A stretch of DNA of 64,000 nt from Stichopus chloronotus (GCA_021234535.1 CM037842.1:11038134-11102133); one strand, 5' to 3'; counted from the first letter of the stretch, positions 27,786-40,800 are shown. Notes: generated from the letters alone by a model not told the origin. Made by a program: numbers and translations.

Positions 27786-29046
27786 CCTAGAACTGACGAG
27801 GGCCGCTATCCATGAGACAACACAGATGTTCACGAATATGGAGAGAAGCCAGACGATGTACATGAAATAAGCGGCGTAGTGACCGGAGATGGAATTGCTG
27901 AAGAGGAGGTTGTAGAGAAGGAAACACGCCAGAGGTACCATTGTGGCGTAAGCGATGAGGTTGAGGTACGTGAAGAGGTTGTCATTCGAGAGGCGCACCG
28001 CGTAGCAGAGATTCTCGTGGTCATGCCTGAGGTCCTCGAAATTTTCCGGAAAGACGCCGTGAGCGAGAGCCTTGGTGATCGCCCTCGAAAAGCGGAGGTT
28101 GAAATTTTCGAACTGGCGAATCAGAGCGATGCAGATTATGATGTAGAGAAAGATAGAAAAAATCCAACTGGCGAAGCAGAAGACGTTGCTAAGCAACACG
28201 TACAGATGTAAAGGGACGTTCCGAGCGAACGGAGCGACGAAAATATCCGACGAGTTTCTGATGTTCTCGTAGGGTCCGAAGACGCCGAACGTTTGGTTCA
28301 AGATGTGACTGGTTATGTAAAAGATGCCAATGACGGCGAAGATCCAGCACCAGCGACGCAGCCATCTCAGGTCGATCTGGTTGTATGGGTCAGACTGTAT
28401 GGTGACCTGCCAGTGGTGAAAGAATTGGCAGAGATTTCTCCTGCGGGATATGGCTAAAAATATCGCCGTGTGGTTGAGGGAACACTGAAGGAGGAAGACC
28501 GCGTATATCATTTTAAAGTACAGCCTATCCGCGTCTAGGACTTCCCCTACGACAAAGCTCGGCACGAACCGGAAAAAGTTCACCCAGAGGATACACAGGA
28601 CGACGTAGCAATACTGTCCTCCCGTTGATCACCTTCCGAAGTATACCCCTCTGCTTGACCTTCGACCCCGCAGGGTCGATCACGAGGGAGTGCCACAGAC
28701 CGAAAAATTGCATCACTTTCAGGAGCGGCGACATACCGTGATAGAAAGTCAAATTTAAATCATCGCGGTATCTGACCGATGACGGTAAATCGTATAAATC
28801 GTCCGTCTGATCCACGAAGTTCTCGTCGGATACTTTCGACGTCATCTCGAGAGAAAAGTCCGATCTTTTCCTGAAGATTACCGGCTCAGCATGCACGTGG
28901 CCGTTAGTCTGACTGGGTATCGACGTAGGGACCGCGGTGTCGACCACCGGTTCTAACTGTACGCTACGCGGTAAGCTGCCGTTGTCAATACCGTCGTCTG
29001 CCCCCATGTTATCGATCAGAGGTCCGACACTGTTTGATCGCGACAT
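27786..29046 (-). CDS. Gustatory-receptor-like (GRL) 7TM chemoreceptor, coding exon 1 (frameshifted)
   Basis: Large first coding exon of a receptor of the insect-type gustatory receptor superfamily (7tm_7-like), presumably a plasma-membrane ligand-gated channel or chemoreceptor; the ligand is unknown. The start ATG at 29046 has A at -3 and an in-frame TGA 18 bases upstream. A pyrimidine-rich acceptor ends at 29085, so a 5' UTR intron is likely. Residues 1-141 are a polar cytoplasmic N-terminus ending in a family-like stretch (MSPLLKVMQFFGLWHS, about 105-120). The reading frame then shifts by one base near 28622. The second frame runs 279 codons, 28622 to 27786, with six hydrophobic helices: TM1 starts YCYVVLCILWVNFF, TM2 MIYAVFLLQ, TM3 WIFAVIGIFYI, TM4 WIFSIFLYIIICIALI, TM5 YATMVPLACFLLY, TM6 YIVWLLSIFVNICVV. 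The exon ends after codon AGG at a GTAAGT donor (phase 0). I judge the family from helix spacing, the long N-terminus and the C-terminal exons; no search was run. Confidence 0.8.
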
Positions 29047-29084
29047 TTTGATCCCTCTTCGTCAATTGGAGCTCCACAGGGATT
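29047..29084 (-). other. GRL 5' UTR segment after a leader intron acceptor
   Basis: On the minus strand a long pyrimidine tract ending CTCGCTATAG precedes AATCCC, 38 bases before the ATG. This looks like a 3' splice site, so the transcript probably has at least one upstream non-coding exon, which I could not locate. Confidence 0.5.
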
Positions 29085-31934
29085 CTATAGCGAGAAGAAA
29101 AAGGGAAGAAAATGGATAGGAAATGATTAATATCTCTAACAATTAAGATATAGGTTGATATATATTTGCTACGGTACTTGACATTTTGAAAAATCTGATT
29201 CAAAGCTCTGATTCTGATTCATTTGGCTAACTGCATATGAACTAGATGCAGTTGTAATCAATTAAGAAAATGTGGAAGTATTACATACAGTAAGGAAGAC
29301 ATATATCCCGAAGAGTTGAATAAAATGCATTCATTATACTGTAATGACCACGGTAAGTGACTGAAGACAATTACGTGAACACCACACCAACTGACGAGGG
29401 GGGGGGGGGGGAGGGGTGGGGGCATATTGTGTCTCCTTATGAAGTCCTTGAGCGAAGACGAATTGCGAGCTTATGTAACTCTGGTAAACAGGCCTGTTGC
29501 ACTCAGTTGACTAGTTTAAATTAGAAGTTTCTCAGCCGTTTTAAGCATTTATCGTCTGCATCCCTTTCATGTGAAATGCAATCACTGAAATAGATTACAT
29601 TAATTTGGCTCTTCAGTATATTGCCGGCATTGATTGTATTCCAGTTATTTCCTTACTTTTGTGGAGTTAGTGAAATAGTGAAGGAAAATCCGTTTCATTT
29701 ATTTTCAAAATAAAGTAAGTGAAATGTAGTGCGGTATAACTCTCAGTGTACTTAACAAGAACCGCAGCTTATGAGTGCAACCCCCTTCTTTTAACTGGAA
29801 CTTTCAAGTTAAATCTACATCAATCTGTAGTTAGAAAAAAAAAGAGAAAATAAATACGAAAGAGGACAAATTAAGGTATAAGTCAACTAAAGCTAGTAAG
29901 GCACTGTTAGGTAATCCACTTTTAATTCCTTACTTCATTGTATTTTACCTTTGTACCAGGCTTACTGCTTTTATTTATGTACTGTATGTTTGTTGTATAC
30001 CAGGCTTACTGCATTTTACCGTATGTTTCTTATATACCACGTTAACTGTATTATTCTGATGTTTCTTGCATACCTTAAGGCTGAAGCTGGCTCGTATTCT
30101 GCTTATCCATCAATGGAATAGTCAGCAATTTGTATCATGGAATACTCTGCTGCATACAGTAGGGAAAGTTTTGGTGATAGAGTGAAAAAGTATCTTTTCT
30201 TTCGTGACTGAGTTGTTTTCGTCCTTATTTTTTTTGTCAGTGTGGATTCATGAAGTTATTACTATATGATTGAATTTGGGAAGGATCTTGCAAGAAAATA
30301 TTCACGATAGTTTATCAATAGAACTGCACGATGTACTTTTTGAGCGCAGAGGGCCCCCCAAGGAGTCACCAAAAAAAAAAAAGGAAATAACTTTGAAAAC
30401 GTTGGCGCACTTGCGTGGAACATATCTGACAATTCAACTAGCACTAATGGAATTCACCTCTGTGCAACAGGGATTTCTGCCTTTTTACATAGCCCTTGTT
30501 GAGGGCTATTCGACCATGTAGGCTCATTACACGCAATGCAGTCTAAACTTGTTACCACCTTTACTTCACCAGCTCTTTTCTCCTTTATAAGTTCTTTACT
30601 CTGCCATCCAACTGATCTGAAGTTCCTTGAAAATAACTGCCAGTTTATACAGTACTTGAAAGGAACAAACAGTCATCCCAGACTTTATTCAGAAGCATTA
30701 GCTCAATCTTACGAATCACCTCTTTTCTACCTAACAAGTACTGTCTCTTTAAGGATATTTCAAACTATTGCGTATTAGAAGTACGCACATAATTTGCATA
30801 AATTTAGCAGGCCAGTTACAAAATTATTGTCACATGATGCAAAAAAGCTATCCAAGAATTAGGGTATTCTTAGATAAAATGGGGTGACTGCATTTTCCCT
30901 CTTTTTTCCCTCTCTTCTACAGAGTTTTATCATTTTCCGGATCTGTCGGCCCCGACGGAAACCGTACGGTGGTGCTGGAATGAGAATGTACGAGACACCA
31001 CTCCATGTGTGTGTACTGTATGGCATGTGGTTGATCTGACCCAACAGGGCCTACCCTTTTATAGCACAGATATCTCACTACTGCTTTCATCGGCATGGTT
31101 TTGATATAGTAACTGGTGCATCAAATTGAGACTCCATTTTTTTTATTATCTAACTGTAAAATACAGTATATTCTCCTGATGGATGACAGGTCAACGATGA
31201 GTGAATACATACAGCGCACTCCCCCAAACAAACAAACATGGATCCGCTCCCCAGTTCAATGACTTTTTGGCACTCCTGGTAACAAGTTATACTTTAGCAA
31301 CTTTATTGTATAGAGTTACAGTAGCCTCGGGCTTTTCTCTGATGTGCACAAAAAGAGCACCGTATATATCATTGTACCTACTTGTATTAACTGGTCAATA
31401 GTTTCATCATGTACCTCTTTGCTTTCATACAGGTGGCATCAGAGTAAAAAAAGTCATTGATTCTTTTCGGACCTTAGTGCAACCCCGTCTATTCGCCATT
31501 TAAGGTTTAAAAGCCTCAATGGCTCCCCGGACGAAGACGAAAATCGATCACCACCAACATTAGGATTATCACCAACATTAGGATCATTAATATTAACAAT
31601 AAGTCTTTTCAATTCCACGTTTCTGAGGAGGTGGGGGGAGCATGGAAACACACAACCCACCTCCTCGACATGCAGTTACGTGTAGCGTTTGTTTTGCATA
31701 TAGTGTAGGTTACTAACCATAATTTTCAGAGAACAATGGGCTGCTCCGACCCAAGGGTGACTGCGACAGCACCGTAATGTGTTCCTTGTGTTTACATCGG
31801 TAATGTGATGTACAGTATAAGATGTAAGACAGGGTACTTAACGACAATAAACTGTTATAACAGACTCTGGACATGCGTGTTGGGTTACACACACGCACCG
31901 TGTATGGTAATCAGAGATGGACAAATACAACATT
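29085..31934. other. Upstream flank of the GRL gene
   Basis: Must hold the GRL leader exon and promoter if the 29085 acceptor is real, but I could not place them. A G-run lies at 29399-29411. Confidence 0.4.
29958..30075 (+). repeat. Three-unit degenerate repeat, ~45 bp
   Basis: 'taccaggcttactg' is followed by T-rich sequence and 'tgtatgtttcttgtatacc'. It recurs three times with decreasing identity. Confidence 0.6.
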
Positions 31935-32115
31935 AGTTTGTCCCAGTATTACAATTCGAATTTATACAACTATTAAATCAACCAGTTAGACGGGCGGAAT
32001 ATACACGACTGTAAATCTGAATAATTATATACAGGTATTAAATCGAGTCAATACAGGGGTTAAATTAACCAACCAGAAAGCCGGAATATGAAATGGTATG
32101 AATTCCAATACATAA
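31935..32115 (-). repeat. Inverted outlier of the AT-rich satellite
   Basis: Contains 'attaaatcaaccagttagac' and 'aaattaaccaaccagaaagc', the reverse complement of the phrase in the 33346-34015 block, together with 'acaggtattaaatcg' and 'gaattccaatac'. About two units in the opposite orientation, 1.2 kb away. Confidence 0.6.
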
Positions 32116-32570
32116 TGTACCGATGTTTTTCAAAGTGTATTTCTTTCTTTTGTGAACATGCATATTTTATACACCAAAAGTAGAATATAATTCCAATGTC
32201 TTACTTAGAAATACATATTGGTTCACTGTGCTGTAATAAGAAAATTCATATTTCGATCTATACAGTTACTGTAATTTCTTTCTTATATGCAAAATTCTCC
32301 CAGATATTTCTCAAAAAAAAAACTTTACCTAGTACATCATTAACAGTTAATTATAATCAACAAGTACTTTACCCAAAACTAATGAAGACGAGAGAGGAAA
32401 ACGAAAGTAAGAAAAATTTACAAACAAAGAATAGCTAATAGGAATTACTGTAAGGCAATAAGAAAGAGCAGTTACAGTACAATTTCATTTAATAACGTTG
32501 TTCTCCCGTGCAGAACAGATGGATGTACTGTAGATCAAATACTGTATAGTTCTCGACTGGTAATACGAAT

Positions 32571-32932
32571 TTAAAGGAAACTAAAATGTGTAAAATGTGT
32601 AAAACGTACCATCATTGCATATAAACAAAACATTGTTACATCTTTCAGTCTTACCAATAAACGTCATCAAATGCTTCGAATCCTTAAAACATTACGCACA
32701 GTATATATAATAAGTTGCAGAAGATGCATCATTTAAATGTTTAAAGTTTTTGGTGAAAAAAGTATTCTTGAAAGAAAAATATCTAAATTTCTTTCTTTGA
32801 GAAACTTATTTCTTAATAAGAAGGACACTGTAATTCTTTATTTTCAATAAGTATTTAAAAGTATGACTTTTTAAGTCTTAAAAGTATGACTTTTTTCCCC
32901 CTGCAAAACAAACGCCTTCCTTTCCCTTTAAG
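32571..32932 (+). mobile_element. TTAA-MITE family A, copy 5
   Basis: Has intact TTAA at both ends: TTAAAGGAAACT on the left and TTTCCCTTTAA on the right, 362 bp. Internal blocks 'taccaataaacgtca', 'ttaaaacattacgca' and 'cttatttcttaataagaag' match the family. Confidence 0.65.
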
Positions 32933-33345
32933 TTTGTGAAAAAAGTCAAAACATCAGGAATAGTTTAGTTAAGTTTACAAGAAATTGAGACAATCGTGTT
33001 TACAATAAAGATCTACAAAATTGTACGCATAATGCAACAGTACATTATAATCAAAGAAAATGTCAGATTTGAAAAAAAATATAATGTCTGCCAAAAAGGT
33101 GTTGTTCTCTGTCTAACAGGAAAATTGACGTATCGGGGACAGTTCCAGCAGAAAAGACGTTCAATTATTTCAAGTTTCAACTTCACAAAACTCACAATTG
33201 GATAACTGAACTATGTTCTTACTGCAGTCGGCAAACAGCAAATTTATTCAATGGTTAGAATTGTGTTTAAAAAAAAAAAAGAAAACGAGAAGCGAATAAT
33301 CTCAGTGTCAGAAAGAGTCACGTGGTGTGAAGAATTGTAAAAATT

Positions 33346-34015
33346 TGATGCCAGTCCGCCTTTCTGATTTGGTAGATTTCATTACGATTTCGATTTAATG
33401 CTAGTTTTATTCCAATTAATGCCAGTATACATATTCCGCCATTTCTGACTGGTTGATTTAATACTGGTATAAATTAATAGAGGTATATAATCGAATGAGA
33501 GATGGTATATTTTCGAATATATACAAGTACGTATTTCTCCTTTCTGATTGGTTGAACGGTATTAATTCTATTCACCGATATTACTTCAATTTAACATCAA
33601 TATGTATTCGAATTCATACTGGAATCAAAATGAATTAATACGGGTATATATTCGAATTTATGCGAGACTCAGGAGTATATATTCCGTCTCTTTGATTGCT
33701 CGATTAAATACCGATTAATATACCGGTTTGCATTGGAATGAACACCGGTATACATTCGGATTGATACCAGTATATGTTCCTCCTTTCTGATTAGTAGATT
33801 TAATTTACTGTAGCTATTAATTCAATTTAATATCAGCACATGTTCGAATTAATACCTGTATATATACGAATTTATGCCAATATTTATTCTCCCTTTCTGA
33901 TTGGTTGATTTATGATACCGTTATTAATTTGATTTAATATATATTTTTAATTTAGACTTAGTATATATTTGAACTGATACCAGAATATCAACTTACAATT
34001 TAATCAAAACTACAT
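33346..34015 (+). repeat. Degenerate AT-rich satellite block, unit about 80-150 bp
   Basis: The phrase 'cctttctgattggttgattt' recurs six times with variation (near 33358, 33436, 33539, 33695, 33782, 33892). Between these come 'aattaataccggtatatattcgaattt' variants. The units are strongly diverged, so this is an old tandem array. Confidence 0.65.
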
Positions 34016-37000
34016 ATTTAAGTATTCTGCTGATGAGTTTCATTTCGTAAGCAGAATTATTGTATTTACACTTTATCTCTTAATTTTTGTTGGTGATAAT
34101 CGTAACACTGACACAGTATGATATGCATTCAAGTTTTATTCCTACAATATTTATGAAACAATTATCTCACAGGTAAGAAATTCAGTTACAGTGTGGGTTG
34201 CTCAACAATAATTTGTTCATCCAAACGTTTGTAACTCATTTTATGCATGTTGTTTTGAAGGAAGTGAAGCTTTCGCAAAGATATTTGTTGATGAATCTGA
34301 TTGGTTTAACCATGATTAAACCTATTTTCTCTGTGTGTTGTGTTGGTACGTAAGCGATCCTACAGAATTTCCCTTTCAGAGTCAAAATTATGTTGAATAA
34401 AGACAAATGTATGCATTGTTGGGTCTATTTTAAGAACTACCGTAGAAAGCTAATTATTACAGCACAGTAGGTAAACAACTGTTATTAAACCAAGCATTGT
34501 ACTCATGAACCTCAACCGACGTAATTCAAATCAGAATGATTGCCTTTAAGTATTGGTAAATACCGAATCTTACCATGAAAGTATAACCCCCGATATTACG
34601 ACGTGAATAAATCACGTGATTTGTGTCACACTGGGAGAAGACACTTCCTCAACGAAGAGGCGGACAGGACTCAGGCCTCGATGAACAGAGCGTTGTGACA
34701 TTGAGCTGTAATAGCTTCCTGTACTGTATATCTAATCTTCCTAGCGTTACTGACCCCTGTCATCTCAAGTGTACTGTACTGGACATGGCGGTGTGCTGTT
34801 GGTGTCATTGAACTCAAGCCAATGTGTTATGAAACTTAATCAGAGTCACTGCATGGGCTCAACTGCCATGATTATACTGTACAGAGGTTGAATCGCTTTT
34901 TTCCCCCTAAATCCACACAGCTGTAACTACATAACTGTTCTCAACTCAGACAAAATGTCATGTGACAGCATGGGTTCCACATTATCTTGATTTTTTTTCA
35001 TCTAGAGAAATACACTTCAATAACACTGATAGGCTAAAATAATACAGACAGGTGTTAAACTGTAGATAAAACGTTAGATACGTATATAACGATTGGCGTG
35101 CATGCAGCCACATTAATGCATGTATATGTAGGCTATTATAGCAAAATATTCCTCAGCTGTATTCTTGCAGTACTGTAACTACAGTATAGGCTATATTAAA
35201 AATGTGAGTCGTACACAATATAAAATAGATACGTGGGCCTACTGTACAGTATGTGTCTCAGACTAAAGGGGCAAGCGACGACGTACGAAGACCATGTGTC
35301 CTATTCAATCGTTGTTATGTCAAGCTACTGCCCATTCATCTGCTATTTTTGACACCCGCAAAATATTTTTTTATTTATTTACTTTTGTTCAACTGTAGCA
35401 CTAACAGCACCGTAGGAGAAAATACTTTAACATTCCGATTAGATACTTGTTGTTTGAAATAGCAACTTTGCAACTGAGCTACAATGAAAAAAAGTAATTG
35501 TCTGTAAAGGTCTTTACTGTCTTTTTGTTTTGTTAAATTGACTACCGTACATCATGTGGGAATATGGTTTATTAAGCTGAAGAACATTTTGATAAAATTT
35601 CGAATGTAAATTAACTTACTGTATACATTCAAACAGCATTGTCTTATTAAAGAAAAAGCAAAAAAAAAACTAGATTTAACAAAAAAGTTAAATGGTACCT
35701 CAGTTACAGTACGGTACATCGCATAACCGATTGTTACACGTAACGTTACATACGGTATTTTTTTTTCTAAGTCATGTGAGACCAAACTTTAGACTCATGG
35801 AGCTCTATGGTCAGACAGTAGAGTTAACGAGAGACTAGCCTATCGAAATGGGGATTTAAAAAACAAAATGCAGTTTGTGCAGTTTGTTGATTTTTTTTTC
35901 CCTGTCGTCATCGATGGAGCAGTATTACATTCGTCCGGAATAATCATTTAATTACAGAAATCTTACCGAGGTGACTCGAAAAGAACTTTTCAACACCGGT
36001 CTCCATTCCAAAAATTCGAAACGTTGGCAACAGAATCACTGAACATTTTCGTATATAGGCCTATGTACAAGTAAAGACTTGCTGCATAGACATTACAATG
36101 CAAATCCATTTGTGCGAAATTGTCACACAACTTTTATTTAGTCTTTAGCTCTGATGAAGTCATGCCTATTGTATATGCTTCCTACTGACCATTCACTGGC
36201 GTTGCTCATTAATGAATGTACTGTACTGTTCTCTAACGCACTGAACTACAAAGCACAGCTTTTTTTTTTCAGGACCGTGGGGTTAACCTATACGCTGTTA
36301 ATGCGTTTCCTTTTGCCATTAAGAAATCACGTATAGGTATACTGGTAGTGGTATATTGGATGGTACCACGTTAATTACTCACTACAGTGTAGTACAACGT
36401 TGCCTATGGATACTTCATACACACGATGCTGTGCATGTTTTACTTAATTACTGAATTGCAGATACTCTATCTTACATACGACAGGCCTACTGAGCTTTAA
36501 AGTGCGAAAGACAGGCAAAGTAATGTTGTCTGTACGTATTAATATGTGATCTGAATATTGTCAGGTTAACCAATATAAACTTGCTTCCACGACACATAAA
36601 CAGTACTGTATGGTAGCAAATTGTATTTACTTGCTAGTAGTGTTATTTAAAGCATGTTTAATGGAGGGTGACTCAGTAGGCAGGTGCTCATTTACAGTAG
36701 CTTACTAGAAACGTGCCTTGTGAAAAACAAAAAAAAATGTAACTGAAGCTTACAAAGAGATAGTAGAATAAAAAGATACAAGAAGTACAGGTTCAATACA
36801 AAAAACAACAAAAGACACAAAGATAGGGCTTGCAGGCCCACTGTCACTATTCTTTCCGTTGCACAACTTGTCTGTTCCACGTCTAAGAAGCAGACTATAG
36901 ACAAACTTACATCTCCTTACAACTCCTTACATCTAACTACTGTACATGCATCACATGTAACAGCCTGCTTTTCCTTACCAGCTCAAAATGTACGTACTAC

Positions 37001-37620
37001 TGTATCTGATACGGTGAAGAATAATTTTATTAAATAATAAATAAATCATCATCTTCACAGTAACGCCGAGCAGTTCACACACACACACAAAAAGAAGAAA
37101 ATAAGCAAAAGAAAAAACAAACTTTCAACCTTCAAAGATGCAATGAGGACCATTGGAATTTACCAAAAGAGTTCATTTTTCATGTACAGTACAGTAGGTC
37201 TATCTGGAGCAATGCTTGTTCGCAATACAATGCTCATTATAGATCAGAAATGATACAACGGAACTAAAATACAATTGCTACTGTACTACATGAAACTCAT
37301 AGATAAACTCATTGTCTTCCAGTAAGGTATCATGGCTTGAATGATGGGTGCATCCGTGTATGCGTTGGCCTCAAAAACAAAACAATTGTCAACATTAAGC
37401 AAACAACTGAGAAATAAACAACTGAGTTGGTTGTTTGATGTTGTAAGCATTATTTCACCCTCAACTTGTTACACTAGTGCAGCCTATGCTAAGTTGATCG
37501 GGGGTACGCAGACCGTGAGTTTCCATTGCTTCTGGAGGTTTAGGAATCAACAATTAACCAAAAACGCCTCCGTTCTTGGAGAATATCCCCCAACACTACA
37601 TTGTGCCTATGTAAACTCAC
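34016..37620. other. AT-rich, dense in TACTGTA/TACAGTA words
   Basis: No gene recognised. The palindrome-related heptamers are unusually frequent here. Confidence 0.45.
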
Positions 37621-37899
37621 CTTAACCAAATTCTTCCCAAATCAAGAGAGCTCTCCAATGGTTTTGAGACTCAGGCGACAGCAATATATTCCTTTTCCTG
37701 GCTTCATTTTTATATCCCCTGCTTCCATTTCATTCACAAGAAAGTAGAAATTCCTCTCGCGGTCGTGTAGTTTACACAGTACCTCGATCTCTGTCCACAA
37801 AGGGCTCAGCAGGCACCAGGCTACAGGGGGTCGCACTCCACCAGAAACTTTGAAGGGCCAACTTGAAAACCAAAGATCACGCAGTTCCAGGTCGTCAAG
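37621..37899 (-). other. Orphan exon-like open stretch, unknown protein
   Basis: On the minus strand a frame opens after a T-rich tract and runs 85 codons from 37899 to a TGA at 37642. It contains WPFKVSGGVRPPVAWC, EIEVLCKLHDRERNFYFLV and KPGKGIYCCRLSLKTIG, which look far more protein-like than the surroundings. A textbook donor, AAG|GTGAGT, follows at 37621/37620, seven codons past the stop and in the same phase. It could be a broken internal exon, or a last coding exon with a 3' UTR intron. I do not recognise the family and found no partner exons. Confidence 0.3.
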
Positions 37900-40800
37900 G
37901 AAAAAAAAAAGACAAAATCCAAAATGTTTAATACAGGGGAAGTGTTGACATAAATACCAGAATGCTCAGTACAGGTGCACTGTTATTACACAAATGTCTA
38001 AATCGGGAAATCCTTTTGGTAGCGTTCCCCTGGCAACGGGAGTTTTGTTTATAAAAAGCACTGCATTTGTTCTGAATCAACAGATCAACGGATGAGTTTT
38101 ACAATGCACTCTCACTGAAACCCTCTTAACTTTTCAGTGCAGAGTGATACATAAAGTCCGGTGAACTGACGTGAGGTGGCGTAACAATGGACCGCAGACT
38201 CAGCGTACCTGAGAGGTTGCTGTCTTTTGGCAAAAATCGATAATTCTAATTCACAGCGGATAAGAAATAAAACTAGAAAGCCATTGTTCCTTCTTTTCTT
38301 GTATCTGGATACAATGCCATCACAGGTGCGGTCTAATTACTGTTAGTCATTACCAGGAGAAAATAACGACTCATTCGGGAAGTAGGAAAGATGGGAGGGG
38401 GGGGGGACGGTGACGTAACTCGACATTCTTCGAAATCATTGGTCGACCATTGAATACATGCGCAAAAGACTTTCGTCGATGTTGTTACATGGCTGTTGAA
38501 ACATTGTTATGGAAAAGAACAGTAGCTATGATATTTATAAAGAATGTCGAACATGGCAATAAAATTTGCAGTCAACTGATACGTTGAAATTGTAACCTTG
38601 AATGAACGATAGTGCTGATGAAACGACAACCCACCATCCCTAGTTCTTAGCTCCTTTCGTTAGGGTAGCCTTACCATATGAAAGTGTCATCTGTGATAAA
38701 GAAATGGTAATAAAAACTACAGTAACAAAGAATATTAATAAAGATTAGTAATAAAGAATGGTTATAAAACCTACAGTAATAAAGAATATTGAGAAATACT
38801 AGTGAGAAGGAATATTAAGAAAGACCTGTAATAAACTATAAAAATAAAGTCTAGTAATAAAGAACAATAATAAAGACTACTTTCCTAAAAGGGGAGATTA
38901 ATATATGATTGATATATATTGGAACATTTCGATTGAAACATTAAATCGGATTGGTCCCTGATCCAAATCTATTAAATTGCAATGTTTTAAGAGATTAGTT
39001 ATAAAAAAAAAAAAAAACTTTGACGGCAGGGTCAAGCCCGGGATGGTTGAATGATCGTCAAATGGAGGACGACAAGTTTAATCACAAAAGATTAAACAAA
39101 AAAAGGACCATGACCCTGATTTCTCCTTTCGTATTTTATTTCTACCGGGGGGGGGGTGTAGGAGGGGATAAGAGGGGGTTGGGATGGGAGTTCTACTCCG
39201 ATATTCATACATCGGTTCAACGAAATGTTATGCTAAACATCGTTGTCAATGCCATGAGAGCATATTTATCAGTTTGCAGAAAGTGATTCTCATGTGTCGT
39301 TGCACCAGATGAATGTTACCAGTGTTATCAATGATAGGTGCATTATAGGAATTATAGGTGCATAATAGGAATTATTGACTATTTTTCAATTTTAACACAC
39401 GAACAAATTCTATAGTTAGGCCCACTACATAATCTATATTATTAATTTAGATGACTTATATTATGTTAAATCCACAATCTTCTTGCCACTTTTTCTTTAT
39501 GTTTTTAATTCTCGTTCAAAGGGCCAAACTAGAAAAACTTACAAGCTTTCTCGTTTGTCTCGATTAATGATATATTTTTTTCTGTTTTCTTCTTTGGTTT
39601 TGTATATAAAGTTTGTACGCAAATTTTCTGTACAAATTTTGAATGTATTGCATAACAACTGAAACAAAAAACAAAACAAAAACAAAACAAAGAAATAAAA
39701 AACAAAGAACCAACCAACCAAAAAACCCCCCAAAACACAAGAAAACAAACAGACAGACAAAACATAAGTGTAAGTAAAAGTGTTAGGCAGGGCCCCTTAA
39801 AGAAAAGTAGAAAAAAATGATGAAAAAATGTCACCCAAAATCAAAAGGGGGCAACAAATGGAACAGATTACAATTAACCTGGCATCGGATGGACTATGTG
39901 CAAAAATCACCAAATGAGTTAACTTGGAGAAGAACCCCAAGTTGGTACTTTGAGACTGATTTTTTTTTTCAGTGTGAAGACTCTGGCAGAAGTAAAGTAA
40001 AAGGTTGTATTTTTCTCTGGATGGGGGGGGGGGGGAGAGACTTTACTTTCGAAGAAACAAATGAGTTTTTCACACTTTGCTGTATCTTAAAAATAGGTGA
40101 CCTTTGAACAATGTACGCCTTGGACACCAGATTTCATGTGCATGTTCTACTGTAGTAAAATTCAAAAGGACATGTGTTTTTTTCTGGGAAAAGGTAACAG
40201 TTGATTCTGGAAGGGGTAACGAAAAAAATATTTTGAAGTGGACAATATTACATTTAGAAAACGTACAATCAATGGAGTAGTTTTAATGTGATATGATTGA
40301 AGAAGTTGACATTGCAGTTGGTAATGCAAATAGATCCAAGCTGGAATTGATTTTCAATTATGGAAGAAATTTGTTTGGGACTAAATAGTGATTTGATTTT
40401 GGAAATTTACTTTATATGTGATGTAAATATATTCTGAATGAGTAAGGGGTGGAGGGGGAGGGGTTAGATTAATAACTCTAAATTTTGAAATATGTTGTTT
40501 TATGGTGTACTACGCTGCATTATGAAAAAAAAAAAAAACAGAGAAAACTCTACGAACAATGTAGTTTTCATTGTGATCCAAACATTTGGTACAGTGCGCA
40601 ACGTTTCAGGGGAATCTTCCATAACACAGTGTGCTGCCAACATAAATGAGGGAGCTATGCTAACGTGCATCCCTCGAATTTTAACATCAGCCCAACAAGT
40701 TAGGTACAAGGAGTGCGCAGAAGTGCCTGTCTGTTCCTGAATCAGTAATGCAAATCTACGATTAGTTACAGGTGAAGGCATATAGAACAGCTCACGTAGT

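Noticed and set aside
28525..28620. Continuation of the N-terminal GRL frame past 28620 (PVYPLGELFPVRAELC...)
   Set aside because: Loses hydrophobic TM1 character; the other frame carries the family-like helix.
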